A stretch of 64,000 bases of DNA from Tenacibaculum caenipelagi (GTDB lineage: Bacteria > Bacteroidota > Bacteroidia > Flavobacteriales > Flavobacteriaceae): contig NZ_SNYH01000004.1 of assembly GCF_004363005.1 (NCBI RefSeq), positions 124,001-188,000 of the forward strand, written 5' to 3'. A program made the translations under genes and the position numbers. This document shows, piece by piece, positions 26,981 through 35,855 of the stretch (positions are counted from its first letter, which is position 1; each line of letters begins with the position of its first letter). The notes under the pieces were generated by a model. It had not been told where the DNA came from. It searched no databases and saw only the letters and a program-made list of their open reading frames with translations.

Positions 26981-29950
26981 ATGAAAACGATTAAATTGCT
27001 ATGTATTAGCGTGTTGTTTATAACTAGTATAAGTTGTAAGCAAACAACAATTTCAGAAAAAGAAGTAAAGACAGAACAACACAAAGATGTGAATGGTTTC
27101 AGTTATGAAACCGTAACAAATGACCCAACAGGTTTACGTTTATACACATTAGAAAATGGGCTTAAAGTGTATTTAAGTAAAAATACGGATGAGCCTAAAA
27201 TTCAAACGTACATAGCTGTTAGAGCAGGTTCAAATTACGATCCTAAAGAATCTACAGGTTTAGCTCATTATTTAGAGCATATGGTGTTTAAAGGAACCCA
27301 TAAAATTGGAACTTTAGATTGGGAGAAAGAGAAAGAATACTTAACTAAAATTTCCGATTTATACGAACAACATAGAGCAGAGGAAGATCCAGATAAGAAG
27401 TTAGCAATCTATAAAGAAGTAGACAAAGTATCTTTAGAAGCTTCTAACTATTCTGTAGCAAATGAGTATGATAAAATGACTGCTTCTTTAGGAGCAGAAA
27501 GAACTAATGCTCATACTTCATTTGAAGAAACGGTGTATCATAATAAAATACCAGCAAATGAATTGAATAAGTGGTTAGATTTAGAGAATGAACGTTTTAG
27601 CACGTTAGTATTACGTTTATTTCATACAGAATTAGAAGCTGTTTTTGAAGAGTTTAATAGAGGGCAAGATAATGATGGTTGGAAAACTTACTTTGCATCG
27701 TTAGATGGCTTATTTCCAAAACATCCTTACGGTCAACAAACTACGATTGGTACTGCTAAACACCTAAAGAATCCTTCGATGGTGGATATACACAACTATT
27801 TTGATAAATACTATGTGCCAAATAATATGGCGATAGTATTAGTAGGAGATTTAGATTTTGATGCGACAATTAAAAAAGTTAATGAAACTTTTGGAAAGTT
27901 TGAAAAGAAAGAATTAGTTCACCCAACATTGCCAAAAGAAGAACCAATTACAGAACCAGTTGTTAAAGAGGTTTTTGGACCAACTTCTGAATCGATTTCC
28001 ATAGCATATAGATCTCAAGGTGTTAACACTGAAGAAGAAAAATTTGTAACACTTTGTGATATGATTATGGCTAATGGTAATGCAGGTTTAATAGACTTAA
28101 ATTTAAATCAAAAGCAAGCAGTACAAAGAGCTAGTTGTTATCCTACTTTTAATAATGATTATGGGTATCATACCTTTACAGGGAGACCAAAATCAGGTCA
28201 AACTTTAGATGAAGTTAAAGATTTGTTGTTAGAACAAGTAGAAAAATTAAAGAAAGGAGAGTTTGATGAATGGATGATAGAAGCAGTTGTTAATGATTTA
28301 AAATTAAGCCAAACACGTCAGTACGAGAATAATACAGCTTTAGCTAGTGCATATTTTAATGCATTTATCCACCATGAAAATTGGGAAGATAAGGTGAAGT
28401 TTTTAGATGATTTGAAGAAAATATCTAAACAAGAGTTAGTTGATTTTGCGAATAAGTTTTATCAAAATAATTATGTTGTTGTTTACAAACGAAAAGGTGA
28501 AGATAAAAATATAGTAAAAGTCCAAAATCCAGGGATAACTCCTGTAAATTTAAATAGAGGCAACAGCTCAGAATATGTAAAAGCTTTTAATGAGGTAAAG
28601 TCAGCACCTTTACAACCAAAATTTATTGATTATAAAACTGCTATAAAAGAAACTAAAACGGCTAATAATATTACAGTTTCTTATGTTTTAAATGAGAATA
28701 ATGATTTATTTGATTTGAATATCATTTTTGACATGGGGAAAGACAACGACAAAAAGTTAAGTCTTGCTGCTGGTTATTTAGAATATATAGGAACTGATAA
28801 ATATTCTGCCGAAGAAATCAAAAAAGAGTTTTACAAGTTAGGTGTAGACTACTATGTAAGTGCTCAAGATGATAAAACTTATGTAGGTTTACGAGGTTTA
28901 AAAGAGAATTTACCTAAAGGATTAGAATTGTTAGAACATTTATGGGATAATGCAAAAGCTGACCAAGAAGCATATGACAAGTATGTTGAAAAAATTTACA
29001 AAGGTCGTCAGGATGGAAAAACTCAAAAAGGAAATATTCTTTGGAATGGATTATATAGTTTTGGAAAGTATGGAGAAAATTCTCGCTTAAGAGATATTAT
29101 GCAGGTTGACGAGTTAAAAGCAATCAATCCAGAAGAGCTTATAAATATCATTAAAGAAATGAAAAATTATAAGCAACGCATTTTCTATTATGGTAAAGAT
29201 GTGGAAGAAGCGGTTACAGCACTAAACAGTCATCATAAAATTTATGGAGAATTAAAAGACTATCCAGAAGCAAAAGAGTATGTAGAAACTAATACTGGTG
29301 GAAATGTTTTTTATACTGATTATGATATGGTGCAAACTGAAATGTTATTTTTAGCAAAAGGAGAGCCTTTTAAACCAGAAAATTTAGCAGCTTCAACATT
29401 ATTTAATACATATTTTGGTAGTGGATTATCATCAATAGTTTTTCAAGAAATTCGTGAATCTAAATCGTTAGCTTATTCAGCTTTCGCAGCTTATAGCAAT
29501 GCAAAAGAAAAAGATGACCCTAATTATGTAATGGCTTATATTGGTACTCAGGCAAATAAGTTAGAGCAAGCTGTTGATGCTATGATGGATTTAATGAATA
29601 ATATGCCAGAGGCTGAAGAACAATTTAATGCAGCTAAAGAAGCTACCTTAAAGAAAATAGCCGCTCAAAGAATTACAAAGTCTAATATCTTTTGGTCGTA
29701 TGAAAGGTTAAAAAAACTAGGTATTGATAATGATAATAGAGAGGAAATGTACAATACCATTAAAGATATGACCATAGAAGATTTGAAAGCATTTTTTGAT
29801 AAAAATGTAAAAGGAGAATCATATAATGTTATGGTTATTGGAAATAAAAAAGATTTGAATGTAAAATCATTACAAAAACTAGGAAAAATAAAAGAGTTAG
29901 ATGTAGACTATTTATTTAATTACGTTAATGAGAAGAAAATCAAATCATAA
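26981..29950 (+). CDS. M16 family zinc metallopeptidase, lipoprotein
   Basis: 989 residues. A lipoprotein signal (KLLCISVLFITSISC, Cys19) anchors it to the membrane. The inverted zinc motif HYLEH (96-100, HxxEH) is present, with the distal glutamate in the following helix region near 180. Two M16 halves follow, the second (from about 550) inactive as usual for this family. Related PqqL-type proteins degrade small peptides in the periplasm. The double-length form is typical of Bacteroidota. Whether it relates to the small peptide gene directly upstream is unknown. Confidence 0.93.
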   Translation: MKTIKLLCISVLFITSISCKQTTISEKEVKTEQHKDVNGFSYETVTNDPTGLRLYTLENGLKVYLSKNTDEPKIQTYIAVRAGSNYDPKESTGLAHYLEHMVFKGTHKIGTLDWEKEKEYLTKISDLYEQHRAEEDPDKKLAIYKEVDKVSLEASNYSVANEYDKMTASLGAERTNAHTSFEETVYHNKIPANELNKWLDLENERFSTLVLRLFHTELEAVFEEFNRGQDNDGWKTYFASLDGLFPKHPYGQQTTIGTAKHLKNPSMVDIHNYFDKYYVPNNMAIVLVGDLDFDATIKKVNETFGKFEKKELVHPTLPKEEPITEPVVKEVFGPTSESISIAYRSQGVNTEEEKFVTLCDMIMANGNAGLIDLNLNQKQAVQRASCYPTFNNDYGYHTFTGRPKSGQTLDEVKDLLLEQVEKLKKGEFDEWMIEAVVNDLKLSQTRQYENNTALASAYFNAFIHHENWEDKVKFLDDLKKISKQELVDFANKFYQNNYVVVYKRKGEDKNIVKVQNPGITPVNLNRGNSSEYVKAFNEVKSAPLQPKFIDYKTAIKETKTANNITVSYVLNENNDLFDLNIIFDMGKDNDKKLSLAAGYLEYIGTDKYSAEEIKKEFYKLGVDYYVSAQDDKTYVGLRGLKENLPKGLELLEHLWDNAKADQEAYDKYVEKIYKGRQDGKTQKGNILWNGLYSFGKYGENSRLRDIMQVDELKAINPEELINIIKEMKNYKQRIFYYGKDVEEAVTALNSHHKIYGELKDYPEAKEYVETNTGGNVFYTDYDMVQTEMLFLAKGEPFKPENLAASTLFNTYFGSGLSSIVFQEIRESKSLAYSAFAAYSNAKEKDDPNYVMAYIGTQANKLEQAVDAMMDLMNNMPEAEEQFNAAKEATLKKIAAQRITKSNIFWSYERLKKLGIDNDNREEMYNTIKDMTIEDLKAFFDKNVKGESYNVMVIGNKKDLNVKSLQKLGKIKELDVDYLFNYVNEKKIKS

Positions 29951-29974
29951 AAAGAATTAAAGTTTAATCGATAT

Positions 29975-30013
29975 AAAATCCTGTTAAAGATTATTTTTTA
30001 GCAGGATTTTATT
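29975..30013 (+). terminator. terminator after the M16 peptidase gene
   Basis: AAAATCCTG pairs with CAGGATTTT around a larger loop with partial extra pairing, ending in a T-rich stretch. Confidence 0.75.
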
Positions 30014-30015
30014 TA

Positions 30016-30023
30016 TATATTTG
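30016..30023 (+). promoter_or_regulatory. promoter -7 box TATATTTG for fabG
   Basis: A perfect TAnnTTTG match 21 bases before the fabG ATG and directly after the upstream terminator. No -33 TTG is visible. Confidence 0.55.
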
Positions 30024-30044
30024 ACCTGATAAAACAACTAATAA

Positions 30045-30791
30045 ATGAAACTTTTAGAAAATAAAACTGCAATTGTTACAGGTGCTACCAGAGGAATTGG
30101 TAGAGGAATTGCCTTAGAGTTTGCAAATCAAGGATGTAACGTTGCATTTACTTATAGCTCTTCTGTTGAAGCAGCAACAGCTTTAGAAAATGAGTTAAAA
30201 GCATTAGGAGTAAAAGCAAAAGGATACCAATCAAATGCAGCTGAGTTTGATGCTGCACAAGAGTTAGCTAAAAATGTTTTAGAAGAATTCGGAACTATTG
30301 ATGTATTAGTAAACAACGCAGGTATTACAAAAGACAATTTGTTAATGCGTATTTCTGAAGATGATTTTGATAAAGTAATTGAAGTAAATTTAAAATCTGT
30401 TTTCAATTTAACAAAAGCAGTAATTCGCCCGATGATGAAACAACGCGCAGGTTCAATTATCAACATGAGTTCAGTTGTTGGGTTAAAAGGAAATGCGGGT
30501 CAAGCAAATTATGCAGCTTCAAAAGCAGGGATTTTAGGATTCTCAAAATCTGTAGCTTTAGAGTTAGGATCTCGTAACATTCGTAGTAATGTTGTTGCTC
30601 CTGGTTTTATTGAAACTGAAATGACTGCAAAACTAGATGAAAAAGTTGTTGAAGGTTGGAGAAACGAAATTCCTTTAAAAAGAGGTGGTACTCCTCAAGA
30701 TATTGCAAATGCTTGTGTATTCTTAGCATCTGATATGAGTTCTTATATTACTGGACAAACATTATCTGTTGACGGAGGAATGTTAACCTAG
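30045..30791 (+). CDS. fabG: 3-oxoacyl-ACP reductase FabG
   Basis: A 248-residue short-chain dehydrogenase: cofactor loop TGATRGIGRG (12-21), NNAG, the Ser of MSSVVG and the catalytic YAASK near residue 155. FRAME and length match FabG, which reduces 3-oxoacyl-ACP with NADPH in fatty acid elongation. The N-terminal Arg in the cofactor loop and the conserved ITKDNLLMRISEDDFD segment favour FabG over other members of the superfamily. It is a single-gene unit between two terminators. Confidence 0.93.
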   Translation: MKLLENKTAIVTGATRGIGRGIALEFANQGCNVAFTYSSSVEAATALENELKALGVKAKGYQSNAAEFDAAQELAKNVLEEFGTIDVLVNNAGITKDNLLMRISEDDFDKVIEVNLKSVFNLTKAVIRPMMKQRAGSIINMSSVVGLKGNAGQANYAASKAGILGFSKSVALELGSRNIRSNVVAPGFIETEMTAKLDEKVVEGWRNEIPLKRGGTPQDIANACVFLASDMSSYITGQTLSVDGGMLT

Positions 30792-30816
30792 AAAATATTT
30801 ATTTTTAATAAAAGCC

Positions 30817-30853
30817 AAAAGTCCTGTATTTAATTGATACAGGACTTTTTTAT
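30817..30853 (+). terminator. intrinsic terminator after fabG
   Basis: AAAAGTCCTGTAT pairs with ATACAGGACTTTT and ends in a T-run. Confidence 0.93.
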
Positions 30854-30857
30854 TTGA

Positions 30858-30993
30858 GGGGTCAATTTGGTAACCAAGTTTTTAAGGGGACTTGGTAACA
30901 CGTAGGGGAAATTTTTAGAAATCTATAATTCGGGGGAGATTTCTAATGGTCGAAATCAAATATAAAGGGGTTTTGATTTCTCGGGTTTGGGGG
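30858..30993. repeat. array of three hairpins with G-run loops
   Basis: Within 136 non-coding bases the plus strand has seven G-runs of three to five (30858, 30886, 30905, 30932, 30967, 30983, 30989). Three inverted repeats follow each other: ACCAAGT/ACTTGGT (30873-30896), TTAGAAATCT/AGATTTCTAA (30915-30946) and GAAATCAAA/TTTGATTTC (30952-30980). Each loop is 10-12 bases and carries a GGGG or GGGGG run at or within one base of its right-hand arm. The stems differ in sequence, so it is a structural repeat. No T-run follows, so these are not ordinary terminators. The function is unknown. Confidence 0.75.
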
Positions 30994-31006
30994 AATCTTT
31001 ATATCA

Positions 31007-31432
31007 TTATTTTTTTTTATAATCTTCAAAGGTACCATCGTCATATAGAACCAAAATATTTTTTATTTCTCTAAAAGCGACAGATTCTTTCTGTTTTGAA
31101 TGACTCTCTGAGAATTGCGTATTTGATTTTTTTTCGGGTTCTTGGTCAAATACAGGATTTTCAGTAAACAGAGAAGGAGCCTCATTTTTCTCTATATTTA
31201 TCTCTTTCTCTTGACTTTTTGTATTTGGAGGAAAACTACCTTTACCATATACTAACCAATTCAAGTCAACTTCATCAAAAGCCGTTTCAACTTTTATAAT
31301 AAAATCTAAGCTCGGTTTATTTCTTCCTGATAATAGGTGAGAAATGCTAGATCTTGGTACATCAATTTTATCTGCAAAATTCGACGCCGATAAATTGTAA
31401 TAATCTAATATCTGTTTTAGTCTTTCTATCAT
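31007..31432 (-). CDS. XRE-type helix-turn-helix transcriptional regulator
   Basis: 141 residues. The first ~65 residues form a lambda-repressor-like HTH (LSASNFADKIDVPRSSISHL, then LSGRNKPSLDFIIKV). A charged, low-complexity middle and a short C-terminus without a recognisable domain follow. It resembles regulators widespread in Flavobacteriaceae and need not be phage-derived. Its own promoter overlaps GTTTAC-N4-GTAAAC palindromes, the nearest two bases from the start codon, so it very likely represses itself. The gene is flanked on both sides by structured non-coding DNA, with the G-run hairpins directly beyond its stop codon. Confidence 0.85.
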   Translation of the reverse strand: MIERLKQILDYYNLSASNFADKIDVPRSSISHLLSGRNKPSLDFIIKVETAFDEVDLNWLVYGKGSFPPNTKSQEKEINIEKNEAPSLFTENPVFDQEPEKKSNTQFSESHSKQKESVAFREIKNILVLYDDGTFEDYKKK

Positions 31433-31433
31433 T

Positions 31434-31451
31434 TGTTTACTTCTGTAAACA
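31434..31451. promoter_or_regulatory. operator-like palindrome, site 1
   Basis: TGTTTAC-TTCT-GTAAACA, a perfect 7-base inverted repeat with a 4-base spacer, two bases upstream of the regulator's start codon. Confidence 0.8.
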
Positions 31452-31459
31452 CTAGGGGT

Positions 31460-31477
31460 TGTTTACAGTTGTAAATA
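31460..31477. promoter_or_regulatory. operator-like palindrome, site 2
   Basis: TGTTTAC-AGTT-GTAAATA, one mismatch from site 1. It covers most of the -7 element of the regulator's promoter. Confidence 0.75.
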
Positions 31478-31502
31478 TATGCTGTTTTATAATTGTAAAC
31501 AA
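31472..31502 (-). promoter_or_regulatory. promoter of the XRE regulator gene
   Basis: On the minus strand, TTG (31502-31500) and TATATTTA (31479-31472) are 20 bases apart, matching the Bacteroidota promoter except for the last base (A for G). Palindrome site 2 covers the -7 box, and a half-site GTAAACA (31495-31501) covers the -33 TTG. Confidence 0.65.
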
Positions 31503-31674
31503 GAAAAAAATGATTTTTTTTCATATAAACCATAAACCAATCCATAAAACACTTCAAATAAATACATGTAAACAACTAAAAAACAAAGAGTTATAATGTT
31601 TTGATAAAGAAAAACTATTAAATCGGTAAAAAAGAGTAATCACAAGTGTAAATTGTAAATATTCGCCCTGCTTC

Positions 31675-31692
31675 TGTTTACTAATGTAAATA
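31675..31692. promoter_or_regulatory. operator-like palindrome, site 3
   Basis: TGTTTAC-TAAT-GTAAATA, the same arms as site 2, about 240 bases upstream of the regulator gene. Confidence 0.65.
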
Positions 31693-31984
31693 AGCTGCCA
31701 AAGTAATAGTTAAAATACTTTTTAAACCTATTAATTACTGGTTCTAAGGACCTAGATAACCAAATAATGCTAGATTTATCTAGAATGATTAGTTTCTTTT
31801 TAGATTTAGCTTTATTTTTTGATAATCAGCATGTAAAAACCATGAAGTTTATATAATTACTTTAAACTTTATCGGCTTATAAACTCTAATAGTTATAAAA
31901 CGATGATTTGGGTTATATTAAGATAAGTACTCTTGAAATAGTTCTAATTCTAGGAGTTTATTACAATTGTAACTGATAATTCAT

Positions 31985-32002
31985 TGTTAACAAGTGTAAA
32001 AT
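31985..32002. promoter_or_regulatory. operator-like palindrome, degenerate
   Basis: TGTTAAC-AAGT-GTAAAAT, three mismatches from the perfect form with the same spacing. A shorter TTAC-AATT-GTAA core lies at 31961-31972. Confidence 0.4.
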
Positions 32003-32013
32003 ATAGAATTTTA

Positions 32014-32031
32014 AGTTTACTTTTGTAAAAA
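32014..32031. promoter_or_regulatory. operator-like palindrome next to the purL terminator
   Basis: AGTTTAC-TTTT-GTAAAAA, two mismatches from the perfect form. It overlaps a plus-strand TACTTTTG box at 32018-32025. Confidence 0.45.
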
Positions 32032-32064
32032 AAAGAAAGCACCCTGTTTACAGAGTGCTTTTTT
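32030..32064. terminator. terminator of purL, able to act both ways
   Basis: AAGCACCCTG pairs with CAGAGTGCTT (one mismatch) around TTTA. There is a T-run on both strands outside the stem. Confidence 0.8.
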
Positions 32065-32088
32065 ATAGTTGAGAATGTAGTATTCTAC

Positions 32089-35000
32089 TTATTTTTTATT
32101 CTCTATCCATTTTCTTGCATTAACAAAAGCTTCTAACCATGGTGAAACTTCATCTTTTCTGTCTTGTGGATAATAAGCCCAGTTCCATTGGAAAGTAGAA
32201 CGTTCAATATGTGGCATTGTTACTAAATGACGACCAGTTTTATCACACATCATTGCAGTATTATAATCAGAACCATTTGGATTGTTAGGGTATCCTTCAT
32301 ATCCATACTTAGCAACAATGTTATAATTGTCTTCAGTTTCTGGTAAATTGAATTTTCCTTCTCCATGTGAAATCCAAACTCCTAATTCAGTTCCTGCTAA
32401 ACTAGATAACATTACTGAATTATTTTCTTGAACTTTTACAGATGTAAACGAACTCTCATGTTTTTTAGACTCATTGTGAAGCATCTTACCATGTTCGTTA
32501 TGCTCTGGATTGATTAATTCCAATTCCATAAACAACTGACATCCGTTACAAATACCAACAGAAAGCGTATCTTCTCTTTTGAAGAAGTTTTTCAAAGCAG
32601 TGTTAGCTTTTTCATTATATAAAAATGCTCCGGCCCATCCTTTTGCTGAACCTAAAACATCTGAATTAGAAAAACCTCCAACAGCTCCAATAAATTGAAT
32701 ATCTTCTAAAGTTTCACGACCAGAAATTAAATCTGTCATATGAACATCCTTCACATCAAAACCAGCTAAATACATAGCATTTGCCATTTCACGTTCTGAG
32801 TTTGAACCCTTTTCGCGAATGATAGCAGCTTTTGGTCTGTTAGTTACAGTACCAAAAGTATCTGCAAGTTTTCCTGTGAAATGAGTTGGGAATGTATATT
32901 TTAATGGTTGGTTTTTATAATTATCAAAACGATCTTTAGCTAAACCATTAGCCGTTTGCTTTTGATCTAATAAATATGAAGTTTTATACCAAGTATCTCT
33001 TAATTCAGCAATTGATAAAGCAAAAATATCAGATCCATTCTTAATATTTAATCGATCAGACTCAGTTACCGAACCAATTTTAAAGAATTCAATATTATTA
33101 TCAGCTAAAGTTTGTTCTACAGAAGTATCAGCTGCTTGGAAAACAATTCCTGAGTTTTCAGCAAATAACAATTTAATACTATCAGCTTCATTTAAAGCAG
33201 ATAAATCTAAATTGGCACCTACATTTACATCCGCAAAGCACAATTCTAATAGGGTAGTAATCAATCCTCCAGATGCAACATCGTGACCAGCAACGATTTT
33301 TCCTTCCTTAATTAAATTTTGTAAAACATTAAATGCCGATTTAAAGAACTCATTATTAGTAATAGTAGGAGCAGAGTTACCTAATTTGTTTACTATCTGT
33401 GCAAACGAACTTCCTCCTAATTTAAAATCATCTTGTGATAAGTTGATATAATAAATGTTTCCTTTGTTTGGTTGTAAAACAGGTTCTACTACTTTAGTAA
33501 TATCATTACAGTTAGCAGCAGCAGAAATAACTACCGTTCCAGGGGAAATTACTTCTTCATTCGGATATTTCTGTTTCATTGATAAAGAATCTTTTCCTGT
33601 TGGAACGTTAATTCCTAAATCAATAGAAAAATCAGAAATAGCTTTTACTGCTTTGTATAAACGAGCATCTTCACCTTCATTTTTACAAGGCCACATCCAG
33701 TTTGCTGATAATGAAACCGATTGTAAACCTTCTTTTAAAGGAGCCCATACTATATTCGTTAAAGCTTCAGCGATTGAGTTTTTACTTCCAGCTTCAGGAT
33801 CAATCAATCCAGAAATAGGAGAGTGTCCAATTGTAGTAGCAATTCCTTCTTTACCTTTATAATCTAATGCCATTACACCGACATTATTCAATGGAATTTG
33901 TAATGAACCAACACATTGTTGTTTTGCTACTTTTCCACCAACACAACGGTCAACCTTATTAGTCAACCAATCTTTACAGGCAACAGCTTCTAATTGTAAA
34001 ACTTGCTCTAAATATTGAGTAAAGTTTTCTTTAGAATACTCAACATTAGCATAATTACGATTTACTGCTTTATCAGTCATAATCGTTTTTGGAGAACTTC
34101 CAAACATATCTTCTAAAGCTAAATCCATTGGCTTGTTACCATTGGTTTTAGATTCAAAAGTAAAACGGTGGTCACCAGTAACCTCACCAACAGTATACAT
34201 TGGTGAACGCTCACGTTCAGCAATCTTATTAAGAGTATCAATATGTTTTTCAGCAATCACTAACCCCATACGCTCTTGCGACTCATTTCCAATAATCTCT
34301 TTATCAGATAGAGTAGGGTCGCCTACAGGTAATTTATCTAAATCGATTTTTCCACCAGTATCTTCCACTAATTCTGATAAACAGTTTAGGTGTCCACCAG
34401 CTCCGTGATCGTGAATAGAAACAATAAAGTTCTCATCACTTTCTACCATACCACGAACCGCATTTGCAGCACGTTTTTGCATTTCAGGGTTTGAACGCTG
34501 AATTGCGTTTAATTCAATTCCTGAAGAAAATTCTCCTGTATCAGCAGAAGAAACGGCAGCTCCTCCCATACCAATACGGTAGTTTTCACCACCTAAGATT
34601 ACTATTTTATCTCCTTCTTGTGGAGTATCTTTTAAAGCTTGTTCTTTTTTACCGTATCCAATACCACCTGCTTGCATAATAACTTTATCGAAACCAAGTT
34701 TGCGAGCATCTTCTTCATGTTCAAAAGTTAATACTGAACCACAAATTAATGGCTGTCCGAATTTATTACCAAAATCAGAAGCACCGTTTGAAGCTTTGAT
34801 TAAGATGTCCATTGGAGTTTGGTATAACCACTTACGCTCATCCATTCCTTTTTCCCAAGGACGGTTCTCTTCTAAACGAGAATAAGAAGTCATGTAAACA
34901 GCAGTACCTGCTAAAGGTAACGATCCTTTTCCTCCAGCTAATCTATCACGAATTTCACCACCTGACCCTGTAGCAGCACCGTTAAACGGTTCAACAGTAG

Positions 35001-35757
35001 TAGGGAAGTTATGTGTTTCAGCTTTTAAAGAAATAACTGATTCAAATTCTTTCGTTTCGTAAAAATCTGGTTTGTCAGCACTTTTCGGAGCAAACTGTTC
35101 TACCGTTGGTCCCTTAATAAAAGCTACGTTGTCTTTATAGGCAGAAACAATATCGTTAGGATTTTGTTTAGATGTTTCTTTAATTAATTTGAATAAAGAA
35201 GTAGGCATTTCTTCACCATCAATAACAAAAGTTCCGTTAAAAATTTTATGACGACAGTGTTCTGAATTTACTTGAGAGAATCCAAATACTTCAGAATCTG
35301 TTAGTTTTCTCCCAATTTTAGTAGCAACTTCTTCTAAATAAGCAATTTCTTCATCATTTAAAGCCAAACCTTCTTGCTCATTATAAGCGGCAATATCATC
35401 AATTTCTAAAATTGGTTCTGGTTGAATATCAATGGTAAACGTGTTTTGATGTAAACCATTAAATTTTTGAGAAATCATCGGATCAACATCAGAAAAATCA
35501 TCAGCTACTGCTTCAAACTCTTCTATTCGGATAATTCCAGAAATTCCCATGTTTTGTGTTATTTCAACAGCATTGGTACTCCATGGAGTAATCATTGCTG
35601 CTCTAGGCCCAACAAAAAAGGCGTCAAGAGACACCGCATTTATTTTCGGTTGGTTGCCAAATAACCAAGTTAATTTCGAAATTGTTTCAGATGTTAATTC
35701 TTCTGTTGTTTGAACAGCAAAAACCTTGCTGTTTACGTTTCCAAAGAAATGAATCAT
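32089..35757 (-). CDS. purL: phosphoribosylformylglycinamidine synthase (large PurL)
   Basis: A 1222-residue single-chain FGAR amidotransferase, the fourth step of purine synthesis. In order: an N-terminal PurS-like region, two AIRS-type ATP-binding halves (ETHNFPTTVEPFNGAATGSG, then VPTGKDSLSMKQKYP), and a C-terminal class I glutaminase with the nucleophile Cys in VGICNGCQLFMEL and the His/Glu near the end (MPHIERSTFQWNW). The long form is found in proteobacteria and Bacteroidota, while many other bacteria split it into PurS, PurQ and PurL. A two-way terminator closes it at 32030. Confidence 0.97.
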   Translation of the reverse strand: MIHFFGNVNSKVFAVQTTEELTSETISKLTWLFGNQPKINAVSLDAFFVGPRAAMITPWSTNAVEITQNMGISGIIRIEEFEAVADDFSDVDPMISQKFNGLHQNTFTIDIQPEPILEIDDIAAYNEQEGLALNDEEIAYLEEVATKIGRKLTDSEVFGFSQVNSEHCRHKIFNGTFVIDGEEMPTSLFKLIKETSKQNPNDIVSAYKDNVAFIKGPTVEQFAPKSADKPDFYETKEFESVISLKAETHNFPTTVEPFNGAATGSGGEIRDRLAGGKGSLPLAGTAVYMTSYSRLEENRPWEKGMDERKWLYQTPMDILIKASNGASDFGNKFGQPLICGSVLTFEHEEDARKLGFDKVIMQAGGIGYGKKEQALKDTPQEGDKIVILGGENYRIGMGGAAVSSADTGEFSSGIELNAIQRSNPEMQKRAANAVRGMVESDENFIVSIHDHGAGGHLNCLSELVEDTGGKIDLDKLPVGDPTLSDKEIIGNESQERMGLVIAEKHIDTLNKIAERERSPMYTVGEVTGDHRFTFESKTNGNKPMDLALEDMFGSSPKTIMTDKAVNRNYANVEYSKENFTQYLEQVLQLEAVACKDWLTNKVDRCVGGKVAKQQCVGSLQIPLNNVGVMALDYKGKEGIATTIGHSPISGLIDPEAGSKNSIAEALTNIVWAPLKEGLQSVSLSANWMWPCKNEGEDARLYKAVKAISDFSIDLGINVPTGKDSLSMKQKYPNEEVISPGTVVISAAANCNDITKVVEPVLQPNKGNIYYINLSQDDFKLGGSSFAQIVNKLGNSAPTITNNEFFKSAFNVLQNLIKEGKIVAGHDVASGGLITTLLELCFADVNVGANLDLSALNEADSIKLLFAENSGIVFQAADTSVEQTLADNNIEFFKIGSVTESDRLNIKNGSDIFALSIAELRDTWYKTSYLLDQKQTANGLAKDRFDNYKNQPLKYTFPTHFTGKLADTFGTVTNRPKAAIIREKGSNSEREMANAMYLAGFDVKDVHMTDLISGRETLEDIQFIGAVGGFSNSDVLGSAKGWAGAFLYNEKANTALKNFFKREDTLSVGICNGCQLFMELELINPEHNEHGKMLHNESKKHESSFTSVKVQENNSVMLSSLAGTELGVWISHGEGKFNLPETEDNYNIVAKYGYEGYPNNPNGSDYNTAMMCDKTGRHLVTMPHIERSTFQWNWAYYPQDRKDEVSPWLEAFVNARKWIENKK

Positions 35758-35823
35758 TATTAGTTGTGTTTGTGTGTGTTTTTGAAAGGTGTAAATTTAA
35801 TTCTTTTGAATGAATTAGAGGTG

Positions 35824-35853
35824 TAAAAAAAGCAGCAAAATTTTGCTGCTTTT
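35824..35853 (-). terminator. terminator after the carboxypeptidase-regulatory-domain gene
   Basis: AAAAGCAGCAAAA pairs with TTTTGCTGCTTTT, with a T-run on the minus strand. Confidence 0.85.
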
Positions 35854-35855
35854 AA

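Larger units (their letters stand above)
31433..32088. promoter_or_regulatory. 656-base non-coding region rich in palindromes
   Basis: No credible gene is seen on either strand. It contains the regulator's promoter, about six full or near-full copies of TGTTTAC-N4-GTAAACA plus several half-sites, a perfect hairpin CTAGAT-TT-ATCTAG at 31770-31783, a possible plus-strand box TACTTTTG at 32018-32025, and the purL terminator at its right end. Between 31693 and 31960 I see only AT-rich sequence and weak inverted repeats. No DnaA boxes of the TTATNCACA type were found. Confidence 0.7.

Noticed and set aside
30858..30993. Hairpin array as a CRISPR or integron attC cluster
   Set aside because: The stems differ, there are no equal repeats with unique spacers, and no cas or integrase gene is nearby.
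31007..31432. XRE regulator as a remnant of a prophage or island
   Set aside because: No integrase, phage gene, direct repeat or tRNA target is close, and the flanking genes are housekeeping. The regulator type is common in chromosomes of this family.
31433..32088. Replication origin in the long AT-rich gap
   Set aside because: No cluster of DnaA boxes was found and no dnaA, dnaN or gidA is near; the palindromes are better explained as regulator sites.
33455..33862. Open reading frame on the plus strand inside purL
   Set aside because: A shadow of the conserved purL frame on the other strand, with no homology-like features; purL motifs run through it.
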